DNA from: Hofstenia miamia
Lineage: Eukaryota > Xenacoelomorpha > Acoela > Hofsteniidae
NCBI GenBank assembly: GCA_900660155.1
Contig: CABFPE010000021.1
Coordinates: forward strand, 1,205,527-1,269,526
DNA: 64,000 nucleotides
Direction of reading: 5' to 3'
Shown: positions 1-13,030 of the stretch, one piece after another
How the letters are laid out: every line of letters starts with the position of its first letter
How positions within the stretch are numbered: the stretch's first letter is position 1
Notes under the pieces: generated by a model
What the model was told of the DNA's origin: nothing
Seen by the model: the letters and a program-made list of their open reading frames with translations, nothing else
The model's database searches: none
Made by a program: the position numbers and the translations under genes

Positions 1-117
1 AGATATCATTTACGTTAAATGAGATTGGTAAATATTTTTTAACACAATTTGGTTTGTGTTAACCTCCCAATGAGGTTAAATAGTCTATATTTTGTTTATC
101 ATTTTTCAAATATTTTG

Positions 118-159
<42 letters not shown>

Positions 160-160
160 N
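1..160. repeat. Left-edge copy of a 155-bp duplication ending at an N
   Basis: The first ~155 bases match 3752-3906 essentially base for base, including the run into a (TA)n microsatellite. A single N stands at 160, after which the sequence diverges from the second copy. The abrupt end at a microsatellite plus N suggests an assembly join rather than a biological duplication, although a dispersed repeat is possible. Confidence 0.8.
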
Positions 161-3100
161 GCTAACACTGCTTATTTTGACTTTCATAAAACCGTATGCA
201 AATAATAGAAAAAGCATAAGTGTTTAATTTAAAATTATATGCCTAAATCTTGGAAAAATATAGCAAAGACAAATTTGTTATTCTAATTCTAAGCGATGTT
301 CTAAGAAACTATAAAACACTCAACAATTATTACGAAAACCTTTTAACTTTTTAGAAGAATGAGAAACTCATGTCTAAATATCTAAATAGTTAAGTCTTTC
401 TTTACATGCTTAAGGGGAATCAAGAAAAAGTTAGACGTTTAAATAGATCATTTTGAACGCCATAGTTCTTGATTTTAGAGGGTACTTCATCATGATTAAA
501 CCCATTTAATATAACTTAGAATCTGTTTTCATTTTAGAATTTTATGTCATGCGTGAATTTGTCCTAAAGTCTATTTACTCATCAAAACATAAAGTGTTCT
601 CAAAAGAATTTATATTTTGATACAAGAGGCCTAGTACTAAATCACATGTAGTAATTAAATTGGGTGGGAAAGAAATTCAATTTTTAAAATTTTTCCCATA
701 AGCAATTTGTTCGTTCTTGCACTTATGTGGCTCATTGTACTCAAATTGTTTTATTAAACTAATTATAACTTTTGGGGTATTATAGGTTATATACATAAGT
801 TTAATTTTTTCCTAGAATTTATATTAGAACAAAAGACTGTTTTGTTCAATTATCCATCCATTGCGAATTCGAAAGCAATTGCCTAAGAACAGTCCCAAAT
901 GCACGCGAAGTATTTTGTTCAACTTTACTCCTAAAGTTTTTTGAACGGCCTTCAAAATATCAATTTTCCGTCCGACATAATTTCCCTATTCGTAATAACA
1001 CCGTAAGGCCAAGGATTTTTTAGCAATTAACCTTTCTTTTCATTTATTTTACGCACATATACGACCTTACTTACAGTTAATTGAAAGCCATTGTAAACAA
1101 ACTTTTCGTTAGAAATATTAAAAAATTATTAATAACAATACAGCTCAAACATAAAATATGTTCATTCTATTTAACTTGGAGCATTTCCTATTGTTAATTT
1201 CAACTATTCATCAAACTAGATGTCCATTTTTTATTAGTGTATTGTATCCAACATTAATGTGATCATCCTTATTGATTTAGGCAATACCAAATGTTAGAAA
1301 AATATACAGAAAATAATAAATTTTAAGTTTTGTGTATAAGTGAGATGTATATTAATCTTTATATAAAACATTAGTGTATAAATATATTATTTTTAAAAAA
1401 ATTGTTTTATATGTCGTGTCCATCAAAGTCATTCGATACGAACCGAGATGACCTGTGTCAAAAATTCGAAAAATTGTGAGTCAAAGTTATTCACTTATCA
1501 AATTTGAAAAATATTTAATTGGAATGGGTTAGGGTTAGGGCTAAACAAATTTAATGATTTTACTAAATTTTACTCTTATTAGTATTCACATCAATAAAGT
1601 TTTTTTAACACCATTAGTACACATTTACAAATTAATCTAGTTCGACTGTCTGGACCTTGGTTTGGTAGGGGGCCATCAATTATCTTCGGGTTGTATTAGG
1701 TAGTAGGCTTAAATTGTTGCCCAGTTTGTTATGATCTGTAAGACATACAACTTTTAAAGCAATCGATATCCATTTCAAAACATTTTCTCAAGCATGTTTG
1801 AACTGCATCCCTAAATGCTCTAGAAGGGTAAAAGGTGTTTCCAGTTGGTTAAATAGGCCATGCTTCCTCAAATGTTCAGTGTTTGGATTCCAAAGTTGAG
1901 CCTTTTGCTGAATAGAATAACATTTGTTGAAAATTATATCGTTTGTACTATTCGGTAAATTTGAGATTACATTACACGAAATTTGAGCTTCAAATGTTCC
2001 AAATTATTTAATTTAATAAACTGTTGGTGCTTTGTGTTTGAAATTACTTTCTGAATCTATCAGATTTCATATTAACAAGGCCAAGGAATGATCTTAAGCC
2101 ATCTTCCTTTTTATAATTCTTTTATAGTTCTTTTGATATGTTTATAATTGGTTTGTATGTTTTTCACAATTCATTTTATTTGGACTGTGCGTCTGAATTG
2201 AATAATTGCAAAAGCTTGCTTGCAGCTTGCTTTGCAATTTTTTTACCTAAAAAATTTGAAATTGTGACCAAAAATTTTTGACTTTTTTACTTAAAAATAC
2301 CTAAAAATTGACCTAAAGTGTATTCTATACTAAACATAATCAACTAGGTAGTATAAAGCACCAATGCAGAACTGCCCATTATTATATTGTCTAAGGCATG
2401 CTTTTTAACATTGAGAAGAATCTTTCTATGGAAGCAGGAGAACACTTGCTATTTTCAGCAGTCCATATTCTATAAGATTTAATGAACCGATTATTCATTA
2501 ATTCATGTAATCTATAATTTTCAAATTTCGGCAAAGCAACCAAATTTAAGGTTGACTCAAACTCAAAGCATTTTACAAGTTCAATTTAATTCATAATATT
2601 TTGCATTAATAATAATAATATAGGTTTCATTTCCTGTGGAACAATCCAAATAGGAAATTGTACATCACAATAAATAAGCACTATAATAATTAGAGCATGT
2701 TGAAAACTTCTCCTTGAAGAAAGTTAATTGTACATGGTATGAATGTTCGTTGATATGTTTCAGTGTTGCATTTGTAGGATCGAAATTCAGATTTAGTTGC
2801 TGAGTGATGTGATAAATGAGCTGACAGTGTAGTGGATGGGTTGAATCGTCCATTATTCGACGCTTCAGTCCTTGCACATCGCTTACGATTGTTCTGATTA
2901 ATAAGGTCTGTTAAAGCTGATATAATTTATGATATAATTTATCTTTTTATCACAAGCGGGTAAAACTAACAAAATGTATAGCATAAAATAATAAACATTA
3001 CAGAAGGTGCAAACTACAATAGTAAAAATATACACGAATAAATAACATCGTTAATGCAAGTCTTTGTGTGTTGACGTATGTTGGAAAGTGTGAAAGGAAA

Positions 3101-3751
3101 TGTGTTACTATCTCTTAAGAGTAATTGAAAAAATCCTTAAATTTTTTTATAAATTTTTTATAATAAGTTTCTGATCGGGATTCATAATCCAGTTTGCTTC
3201 AGAGTTCAATTTGGCTATGGAGAAAGCTGCTGAACGATTTTTCTACTGATAACAATTTGCATGCTCAACTGTTTACTCTTAATTATAATTAAAAAAAACA
3301 TTAGTAAGGGGCATTTTGCTGTACATTTAAGTATAATGCTTGGAACTTATTTTTGATTTTGGCAAAAGCGAACCAAAACAGTGTGTTTCTGTCTAAAAAC
3401 TTTTATAGTTAAAGCTTTTAGAGGTATATTGTAATAATAAAAGTATTTAATAGCTGTTTATGGTGTTCAGATGAAAAATTCCTTAAATGATAAAGATATC
3501 TTACTCAAATAACCATTTTGCAATGTTTATTGATTAGGCCAACTTCAGTTTTTCTTTTAAACCCATTACATTCTCAACACAACTAAGCGAAGATATAGTG
3601 AAATGCGTTTTATTAACATGTAAATTATATGTTCATTTAAGTTGAAGTAATGGGTTAAATCTTCATTGTCCGATTGTAGATTCTTGGTTGCTTTAAATGA
3701 ATTTTCGTCTGACGTTATTAAACATATGCTTTCGATATGCTGGGAGATCTC
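161..3751. other. Non-coding AT-rich stretch
   Basis: No convincing exon, RNA gene or transposase remnant was recognised. Short open frames (the longest about 70 codons near 2665-2877) have no family resemblance and no convincing splice signals. A two-copy TTAGGG-like run near 1527-1541 is too short to mean a telomere. A small palindrome-like stretch of alternating GCTTGC/GCAAGC occurs near 2211-2245. Confidence 0.6.
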
Positions 3752-3868
3752 AGATATCATTTACGTTAAATGAGATTGGTAAATATTTTTTAACACAATT
3801 TGGTTTGTGTTAACCTCCCAATGAGGTTAAATAGTCTATATTTTGTTTATCATTTTTCAAATATTTTG

Positions 3869-3914
<46 letters not shown>
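3752..3914. repeat. Second copy of the left-edge duplication, with (TA)n
   Basis: This segment repeats bases 1-155 of the window and continues through a (TA)n run to about 3914, after which unique sequence follows. It is the copy that is contiguous with non-N sequence on both sides. Confidence 0.8.
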
Positions 3915-3922
<8 letters not shown>

Positions 3923-5941
3923 GCAAATATGGTATACATACATACAAACATACTTACCAAATAAGATTTTACACAATTGCATAATGAAAAAAAAGAAAGT
4001 CTTCAACAATTAAAAAAATCAAATTTGATTAAATATAGGGTGACTGCTGTTGACTCCCATCCTGATTTCTCAAAGAAAAATATTTTAGATTATCACAATA
4101 ATTATTGTTATCATTAATATTTTTATTTTTATTGAATTTATATATATATATAAAGTCAAATGGAAAAATAATTTTGTGATAACTAATTTAAGTGGCAATA
4201 TCCTGGATAGAGATATAGGACTGCAGTTTCTAATTAAAAGCAGGCATTGATAACCTGTGATCTGATATGTTTCTGAAGAGTATTCGTCATTGAAAACAAT
4301 GAAATCGAAAACAACACGAATAAACGTTTTAAGAATTATGTGAATGAGGCACAGATTGAAAAGAAGTTTTTTATGTCTGCAGCTGCCACGCAAAATACAA
4401 TGACAACTTACTAAATCGATCTCAGGTAGGCCTAACCTGTCATGCGACAAAACATTGGTAATGTAAACAATATTCCAGCTTCTGATTCTTTATAAAAATA
4501 TCGTAGCATAAAATCGATATACGTGAACAAAATTATTTAAATTTTCAGCAAGAAGCATTTGATAGAAATCACTAGTCTGAACACACCTTAAAGTGATTTT
4601 AAACTAGTAGTGCAATTCTGAACTCAATTGCAGTACTAAAAAAGTTGTTTGTTGTTTTATTTCAAAAAAATTAAAGTTAGTACATGCTGTACAATCTTCA
4701 ATTTGAAAAATGAGTTATGGAAAGGGCTACAAAGCAAAACATTACATGTTCAGTCCTTACAGGATTGTAAAACTAATTATTGTTGCATCACATGTGTATC
4801 GGCAAGTTTCGATATATGTGGAACTTAATCGAAGAGAAGATAGAAAGGATTTGAGCAACCAAGCTGAGGAGGTAACATCAGTTACCACTCCGTGATTTTT
4901 TAATGGTTCGGAATCTAGATGTACTGATTGAGTCACCAAGATGGAGTAACAGAAATGAAAAATTAATACATAAAATTGTATAAATATAGTTCAAATATAG
5001 ATCGCGTGCAATCATTCAGAATCTGGTATCTCCTAGCTGTTTTCAAAAGAGTGAAGGTTCATTAGCAATGACAAGTTATATGAAATATTATACATTCAAG
5101 TAATAAAATGTTGTATTATATGGGAATAGTGTCACAAATTTGCAAAACCCAAATTGTGAACATTTTCAAAAGCTACACATTAATTTTTTCAGGCTAAACT
5201 AAATTACTAGTGTCACTTCAACATGGTATAGTTATAATTGTATCTTGAAGGCACCAAAAAATTATTGTTGTTTTTGAAAAATTTCAAATCGTATAATTCT
5301 AAAAAGACTTTATTTAATTTTACATTATTTTTAAATTGTATTTTTAGTAGATTCCAAGGTCGAATATTGAGTATATTAATAAATTATTTTTTAAAATTTT
5401 TTTTCTGTGCTTAGTGCAGGTATAATTTTTTAATCTAAAATTCTGTTCACCAAAAAAAAACCTCGGTTTTTCAATCGTAATATAATGTGGTAGGTTTTTT
5501 ATATGTGTAAGGGGCGTCATCATAGTATTCATCAGGATAATTTACTTTGTTAAGACCGATTAACCTTGAAATGTAATGCGAAGTTTCAGAAAAAAAATTT
5601 TTTGAAGCTTTTTAATTGAAAGCCAAGTCTCCTATGAAGTACCCATCGTCTAAGTAATTAAAATGTTTGCGCATTTTAATTCTAAATAACACAGACATTT
5701 TTTATAATTTATTATGGTTTCTATAAACAAACTTTAAACGCACATAACTCAAGTCACATAAATATATCTAAAATCTAAAAAGACCTCAGAATAGAAAATG
5801 GTGCCTTTCATTTTCATCTTTAATTTGCGCCCGGTCACGAACTCTTAATGAGAATTAATTAATTTAAAGAGTTTCATAAGTAGGAATTACAGAACCTATG
5901 AATAACACCCCTTCTCAAGTAACAAGGTTCAAAGGCCATTG
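3915..5941. other. Non-coding AT-rich stretch
   Basis: No gene is supported. A minus-strand open frame at 4085-4450 is mostly hydrophobic, low-complexity AT-derived residues with a GTAAGT-like site inside it, and matches no family I know. A short (TA)n run lies at 4139-4152. Confidence 0.5.
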
Positions 5942-6360
5942 ATGGTCTATTGTTGTTTCCAATAAGTTGTTTTTGTTTTTAACCGATGGTCCATTAATGA
6001 TTCAACGTTAAATCTAACAATGAGCCATTTTTGGCTTAATTTGCTAAAATTATACATTGAATACAAAATACAATATTAAATATTTATATTTGACAGCATT
6101 CTATTAAACATAAAAGAAGGAATTTGCTAGCTGCAATCACTATGGCAATATTGTTTTACACACATACACAATAGCTTATTACTACATAAATTTAAATTCA
6201 TACGTATAGCATAAACATATTTGAAAATTCTGAAATTATTTTTTTGAAACTATTTGAATTAAGTTAAAAAAACTTCTTTATTGACTCAGTGTTAAATTCA
6301 TGGTTCGGCTATGAATGGCCCGGCTGCTAAACGCCAATAATGGGAACAGCAATGGGCCAT
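5942..6360. mobile_element. Possible old inverted-repeat element
   Basis: The left arm at 5942-5966 (ATGGTCTATTGTTGTTTCCA...) is imperfectly complementary to the right arm at 6335-6360 (reverse complement ATGGCCCATTGCTGTTCCCA...). Most differences between the arms are transitions. The arms enclose about 370 bp without coding potential. This looks like a degraded nonautonomous DNA element, but I could not define a target duplication. Confidence 0.35.
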
Positions 6361-9300
6361 GACTAATTTGTAGTTTGGGTTCAGACTGGGCTATTTTGAA
6401 TTATATAAATGCCAAATCAACCAACTAGTGCAACTTCTGTATAGTAACTTATTTAAAACAAACGTTTGTTATTAACAACTGTCCTTTCCTATCATCAAAT
6501 TTATATTCGATTAAAAGAAATGGATTGACGTTTGAATCCAAATAAAGACTCTGTTATTCAATTATTAAAAGTTATATTTTAGAATTTTTTAATTACTACC
6601 CTTAAAGAGAAGCAAGGAACGAATTGAATATTGAACTTTGAAATTTAAGGAGGTTCATAAATGGGAACGTTTAATGTATTTATTTGAAGTTTACCTTTTA
6701 GAATGTAGTTCTTTATCTCTCTTGGCAAATGGCTTTCGGAGCCGGAAGCTACCCAATCCTCATTGTATTTCAAAGTTTCCCGATAACAGCCGTTAATAGT
6801 AGTTGCTTGAAACGATAACTAAATTTAGCAGAACTAGAAAGTGTTGGACTGAATAAAAAAGCAAGATTTGACTAATTTCATTCACACGTAACATTCTTCA
6901 CTCTCATGATCATTGTAGATATGTGAGATCTGCTATTTAATGATATTTGCTTGAAGAAACATCCTCATTGCCTTGCATTGTTGTGCCAACTTTTTTGGTC
7001 TATTTTGCACTACAGTTGTTGCATTTTCTGCATTATGAGTAAATATCAATGCTTCAACTTAAAACATACATAAAATTGACTAAGCTAAGTAAAAATTAGA
7101 AATAGAAATTATAAAATTTATATATCAAAAAGCACCATCTAAAATATTACGTCATCTGTTCAATATATTTGATGTCTATATTAAAGTTGTTCAGCAAGAA
7201 AGTTTTGCTTTAAAAATCTTTTGATGTTGTTAGTTCATGAGTACTGTGTATATTTACATCATATTTATTCCACATGCGACAAGTAATGCGTAGTGTTGGT
7301 CGCATCAAAGCAAACCTACAGTTCTTAGACTTCAAATCTTTACACGATTGGAACTATTCCGAATGTAATTCTAAATTTAGTAGGAGAATTAGGTCAAATT
7401 CTGCAATTTAATAGAGGTATAATATTTAAAAGCAAACCTTTGTTGGCAAAGGCTATTAGCACACTAAGTACTTTGGATTCAAAAGGTCAAATTAGTAAGC
7501 TTGTGAAAAATAGGCACCTGCTATGCCAATCACATAAAAATTTCTAGGCATCATAATTCTTCAAAAATCAGGACTTGAGCCTTAGCAGCTTGCTTAATGT
7601 CGTAACATGTAAAATATGATGTTAGCAGATGAGGCTATCAACAAAATATTAATTTTTTCATTGATTATTAATTAGAGGCTAAAGAACAGAGGCGGCTGGG
7701 AGGGGTGGAGTCCAATAATAATATTGTCGCTTAGCTTCTGTTAGTAATTGGTGGACAAGAAAAGATTAAGAAATTATCTAAGATACCATGCAAATTTTAG
7801 AGTTCATGGTGTAGCGATAACAATCTATCATCAGCATGATTCGTAGAAAATTGAAACTTTGAGATTTTTCTACGAAATTGTTCATACTAATTTGCCACAC
7901 ACTCTAGAATAGTGAAAAAAATTATATACACGTATATAAAAAATATGAAATCGTTTTATTATCCAAATTTTTCCATTTCAGTTGATAAAAACGTAATAAA
8001 TTTCGATTCACATTTACATCCGGAAATGTGTTTCTTAATTGCCGCCTACATCAATTAATCACGCTTTTCCGACTAAGCTTTCCTGAAACTGTACTCGCTA
8101 GACAAAATCTAATTGCAATTATAATAAATAAGGCAAATAATTTTTACTCAATTATAGTCAACTACTATCTTTGAGAAACGAATTATATCTTTTTCACAGT
8201 TAGTGAATATGATATTTCGTAAATTTCAAACTGAAAGAATCCAGTTCCAAGGAAGGATGCATAAGAGGTAGACCCAAAATAAATGTACCAGATTGGAACA
8301 ATAAATATATTAAGGATTACGTTAGCTTATAATACAATAAAAAAACAAAACTATCAAAAATGAATATGCGATTTTCCGTGTGATGCTACTAAGACATTAG
8401 ATGACTTGTAAAAACATTCATCTTAAGAATTCATAATTTGGATATGTTGAATAATAATAAAGTTTTTTCTTGAACTTTAAATTACATTTTCTTGGATGTG
8501 TAACTTCTAAAACTGATAGTATATATTGTGGTAGCAGTGGTAAAGCTGCCAAAAACCTCTTGTAAATCCAAAGAAATGTATCCAATATATCATTAAAGTC
8601 CAAAACGTCCTAGTAAGACAGTCTTCACGCTGCGGTTTCTGGTTAAAGCAAGTGTCTTAGAGGGCGTGTCACCGTACTAAGTCCCCTATATACAGAGCAC
8701 GTAAAAAAATTGGGAAAATGAAGGTGAACAGACGACGATGCAGTGGAAACACTGCAGCAAGACTGCTAATCGTTTCAGAGCTATGAGTGTGTCTTGTAGG
8801 GCACTCATATCCGGCATAGCTCTTTCTTCTGGCCTATGGGATAGGTCAAGGGCCATCGTTTGCTGTGCTGAGTATGGTAGTTTATTGGTTGCAGCAGGCG
8901 CCCTTTAAGTTATTACTGTTTGTAGTCCTCATGATTAAACAGGCATTAGAGTAGTCACACTTCTGGGCATTAGCGGACTAAACATAAGGCTAACTAGGCT
9001 GCAGCCTAGCACCCGCAATTTTAAAAAATATAGAAAATAGGTGATCCCTCCAATAGGATGACCTAGAAAAGTGGCCCTTTATAGCGGATCATGAAGGCCC
9101 CCACCCTTTTATAATCAGTCATCACATCTATGCTTTATTAGTGTAATTAGTGTAATAAAAACGACCTAAATGACAACATATCCGAATATGAAGTTGATCA
9201 GACCTCTAGTTTAAAGATTAGAGTAACTTAATTGAAAAGTGATGTTATTTTTGACCTGGAATGCATCTGTGACGTATTCAATCAATAAAATGTCATCTTT

Positions 9301-9422
9301 TGCATTTCTTATTGCTCTTGGTAATATCCTAATATAGCAACAGCTTGCTTCCCTAACCGTTGCTCGCAAGTCCTGTGTATAATAGTAGAGTCTATTCATT
9401 CTACTCATTCTACATTTATTAA
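6361..9422. other. Non-coding stretch with a GC-richer island
   Basis: Mostly AT-rich sequence without supported genes. From about 8600 to 9120 the composition becomes GC-richer, with a 14-bp palindrome TAGGCTGCAGCCTA near 8990 and a GGCCCCCACCC run near 9090. That island resembles transposon-derived sequence more than an exon, and it lies just upstream of an hAT-like transposase remnant to which it may belong. Confidence 0.45.
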
Positions 9423-9700
9423 GATCGATACTTTGTCACATCTAATTTCTACATGTCATATCAACAGAAATTTGGTGCACAGAAGTGACTGGTTAAGAAG
9501 CAATCTGCAAAGGGTTTGGAAGCTTTATTGGCGAATAGGCCTAAATTTGAACAACTGTTTGGCTGAAAATCGTCTGAAACCAGTGAAACTTTATTTGCAG
9601 AGGGAGCATCTCAGTCGTCAGATGTGTTCATACCAAAACCAGATGTTGGTGCTACACCTGCTAAATGTTTGAACTGGCGTTCTTCGATTCGTTGTACAAT
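9423..9700 (+). pseudogene. hAT/ZMYM-like transposase remnant, N-terminal part
   Basis: One frame starting at 9423 reads as protein-like sequence (YFVTSNFYMSYQQKFGAQK, then LVKKQSAKGLEALLANRPKF, then SSDVFIPKPDVGATPAKCLNW). It is interrupted only by two TGA codons, at 9486-9488 and 9564-9566. The Gly-Ala-x-Lys basic start and Pro-Lys-Phe linker resemble the N-terminus of TTF/ZMYM-type hAT transposase-like proteins. The segment at 10579-10938 supplies a downstream part of the same kind of protein, so the two are probably one dead gene, now separated by another insertion. Family assignment is inference from pattern. Confidence 0.5.
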
Positions 9701-9984
9701 GAGATTAAGAATAAAAATATATTTCGGTTTCAATCGATTCCACCTTAGAAAAGAACACAATTGATTGTTGTTTGCGTATTTTCAGTTTCAGTTGAACGAT
9801 TTTTAAGATCCTGAGTACGAATTCGCACTCTGGTGACCAGCTGGCAAATGTTCTTCTCCGAATTCTAGAAAATAAGGGCATAGCAATTGCCAACTGCGAG
9901 GGTCAGTCACATGAAATGAAAAGAACGAAACACGATTAGAGGCCACTGGTTTGCACAGTAAAATGCCGAAACTGGAGTACGGTA

Positions 9985-10502
9985 TAGTGTTTTGCGGGCT
10001 TGCCCGGATCCGCAGGGCAGAAGGGAGGGCGGGACGGCATCGGGGGCTCAAATAAGGGGGCATATATTATGCCCGCTCAAACACAGTCTGGTGTAATCAT
10101 ACGATAATGTGCTGTAATGACATAAGTTTTTTCTGCTCTTAAAAAGAAATTTATAATTTACTGATAAATTTATCCTTTTACCGCAAAAAAAATTTTGTTG
10201 TACATTTGTTGTAATCAAATAAGAGAAATGCAAAACACTAATCCCTATGCATGATCTTTGTTAGAATTAATAGATTTTATAGGAGTCTTAAGAAGTTTCT
10301 CTCTAAAAGACAAAATATAGTACTTTTGTGAATTTTGATTTAATTTCGTAGTATTTTACGTTTTCTCAATAGATGGCGGGCAGACCGAGCCACCCGTTCC
10401 TGCCTGGTGAGTTCCAGCGGGCGGGCTGGTACCGAGCATTTGGAAGATAAACGGGTACAGGGCGTGCACGGGCAGTATTAAATCTAAAAATGCAAAACAC
10501 TA
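9985..10502. mobile_element. Nonautonomous hAT-like element with 8-bp target duplication
   Basis: The termini are TAGTGTTTTGC at 9985 and its exact inverse GCAAAACACTA ending at 10502. The flanks are GTACGGTA (9977-9984) and GTACCGTA (10503-10510), a 7/8 match, the length expected for hAT. Both subterminal regions are much GC-richer than the surroundings (for example 9990-10045 and 10375-10475), and there is no open frame. A third copy of the right terminus, GCAAAACACTA, lies internally and ends at 10240, suggesting a composite or nested element. It sits between the two halves of the hAT/ZMYM-like transposase remnant. Confidence 0.7.
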
Positions 10503-10578
10503 GTACCGTATTCTAACAGTATCTTGGAACACGATCCTAGTCCTAGAGCAGTTTCACTTAACGTTTTTGTTTTTTCAG

Positions 10579-10938
10579 AATCCAAGGTTGGATCTGAATA
10601 ACCCTGTTAGTCTGATGCAGTCGCTAAGCGAGTATATTGCTTTGCTGCACGAGGAGTTCAATGTGCTCCAAGAAAGTGGTAAAAGTCCGCTTGACTGCAG
10701 CAAGTATAAGCGACAGAGCGAACACAGCAAGCGTCTGACAAGATTTGAAGGTGATGCAGAAGAAGCTCCTCAAAAGCCCAGGGAGAAGTTTTGTGTTTAT
10801 GTTATTTTGCAAATCCTGGATTGTAGCCTCTCTGCAATTTTAAAGCGCCTTCATGCATATTTTGGAGTCTGCAAGTCGCTTGGATTTGTCCAAGAACTGC
10901 TGAATCTGTCTGTTGACTGGTACAGTGATCCTGATTAA
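10579..10938 (+). pseudogene. hAT/ZMYM-like transposase remnant, central part
   Basis: An open frame follows TTTTTTCAG and runs 119 codons to TAA at 10936-10938. It contains NPRLDLNNPVSLMQSLSEYI, then a Lys/Arg linker, then PREKFCVYVILQILDCSLSA and KRLHAYFGVCKSLGFVQELL. That order (short acidic/basic linker, REKF-x-V, then R-L-x-A-Y-x-x-C-x-x-x-G-F) matches the central region of hAT-type transposase-like proteins annotated as zinc finger MYM-type in animals. No catalytic region follows, so it is a fragment. The preceding CAG looks like an acceptor but may be coincidental. Confidence 0.6.
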
Positions 10939-11617
10939 CTTCAACAAGAGTAATTTGACTCAAGAAAAAACTTTAGGGAATTCTAATTTATTTAAATTGT
11001 GTTCACATTTAAATTTCACTTAAAAATTAAAAATTAGCATCTCTTGCTGAGTTATTCGGATTGAAGTCTTATTTCAAATTTTCATCAAGGAGTAATGGAC
11101 ATCCTATTGTTTGCCTAGATTTCTTGTTGCTACGAAAATTCGAATTTGTACATAAGAATTTTATAAAGAACACATTGAGGGTCCTGACAGTATGCGTGTT
11201 CAGAGAAATTCTTTTTGATGCCCCCTTATAAGTTCTTCATTATATGCTTGTTTGGTCTATCATGCGTTGTAATAAGGTTGTTTTTAGGCTATTTTAGAGA
11301 TAGTTCATAAAATTATTTGAACACTTTCAAAAGATGAGTAGTCAATTTTTCATACAGCCAGACAACATTCCTAGAAAAGTCATTAATTTATAAATTGAAT
11401 TTCGATTAAACACTGTAGATACTGAAAAGCTCTACTACATAGTTGTTGAACTATATGTTCCTTTTAATCACATGGTTTCTATATTTCAGTTGATTTTATT
11501 AGTAGATATGTTCTATTGGTCAAAGCCATTCAATTAAAATGTCTCCATTCACCTACAACCAATGAACTTTTTAAATGAATAATTCAACATTTATGAAGGG
11601 TAAAAATTTATTTATAT

Positions 11618-11665
<48 letters not shown>

Positions 11666-12771
11666 GTTCGCGAATATCAATCCAATATATTAGAAAGTTC
11701 CAAAGAACAATAAAATTCTTATGAAATATTACTATTTATCACAAAAGCCTTGCATAGATGACTATTTCTGCTTATATTCAATAATTACATGCAATTTTCT
11801 ATCACTTCATTTAAATAGCCTATGAATGATAAATCTTTATGCCAATGTTAACAAGCAGCATGTTTTAATTCTTGTGAAAACATGTAAAAAATATCGAAAT
11901 GTTCAATTCAAAGTCCCTTTAACAATATTTAAAATATTGGTAGGAAGCACTGAACATATTTACAATGTTCAATAATAATTTCATTTGAGTGCTCAATATT
12001 CTTGATTAAATTTTGAAGTGAGTAATGAATTTTACAATAGTGTCCGGAATGGTATGTCAGGGTATTTTATCAACTCGTTTCGCGCACAAACAAATTTTTG
12101 TTAATATTGCTTTTTTTTAAACAAAAACTAAATGTAAAACACCCAAACAACAAACATGTAGATAAATCACAAAATTTGTGGATTTAGATAATTAGGAGAT
12201 TTTTCTGCATCGACCGCATACTTTTAATTTTCCAAATTCTTTCCTACATTCAAAGACTAAATATTCCAATATTGTTATCATTTATTGGCCCAATAATGCA
12301 CAATGCATAGTTTGCAAATCATTACCATTTTTGTAAAACCTATGTAGGGCCTTAAATCAGTTCTATTATGACCTTAAATGCTCCATTTGGTTACGGTGTG
12401 GTGCCAATGATAATTAAGTGTTGGCGGTGGGGTACAAAATTTTCCTCGTCACGCATGGTTCTAATTGGCATGTGTACAATTAATCGTGTAAAATGAAATT
12501 TATCAATTAAGAAAGTATGGTCCAAAAGCAAACCCAAAAAATAGCGTTAGTAATTATGTCTACTACATGTAAGCAATAGGGGAATATGACACTCGTTTCT
12601 TCATGAATACTATTAGTTAACGCGTTGAGGAGTTGACGTCTTACAATTCCATACGATTTAGTTAATGATGACGTATAGGCGAAGACAAGTTCGATAAAAT
12701 GAAACAATTTCAATAGTAGTTGTTGTCGCTTTTAGTTCAATAATTATGTCATAAAGACAACAATGTTAAAA
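10939..12771. other. Non-coding stretch with (TA)n
   Basis: No gene or RNA seen. A (TA)n microsatellite interrupted by CA spans about 11610-11662. Open frames here are short and AT-driven. Confidence 0.6.
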
Positions 12772-12779
12772 ATATATAC

Positions 12780-13022
12780 TAGAGAATGACACCGATTTCA
12801 GGTTTCGGGTCGGGTTCAGTTACAAAGATAAGATTGGTATTGATATTAATCACCACTTGATTTGAGAAAGATCCAAGAAGTTAAGTATTACCAATGAATT
12901 CCTGTTTCCACTATAAAAATGAGTGATGGTATTGATCATTTGATTGGATAGAGATCTATAACGTCAAATCAAAGTCAACGTTTCGGGTTGGGTAGGGTTC
13001 GGGTCTATGTTGTCACTCTATA
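12780..13022. mobile_element. Short hAT-like inverted-repeat element with perfect 8-bp duplication
   Basis: The element starts TAGAGAATGAC and ends GTCACTCTATA. It is bounded by ATATATAC at 12772-12779 and again at 13023-13030. Both ends carry TTCGGGT-type motifs (TTTCGGGTCGGGTTC near 12802; TTTCGGGTTGGG and GGGTTCGGGTC near 12981-13005) within an otherwise AT-rich region. The 243-bp length and absence of coding potential fit a nonautonomous hAT-type element. The target duplication is AT-rich, so some chance agreement is possible. Confidence 0.55.
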
Positions 13023-13030
13023 ATATATAC

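Noticed and set aside
1527..1541. TTAGGG repeats as telomeric signal
   Set aside because: Only about two and a half units, embedded in ordinary AT-rich sequence.
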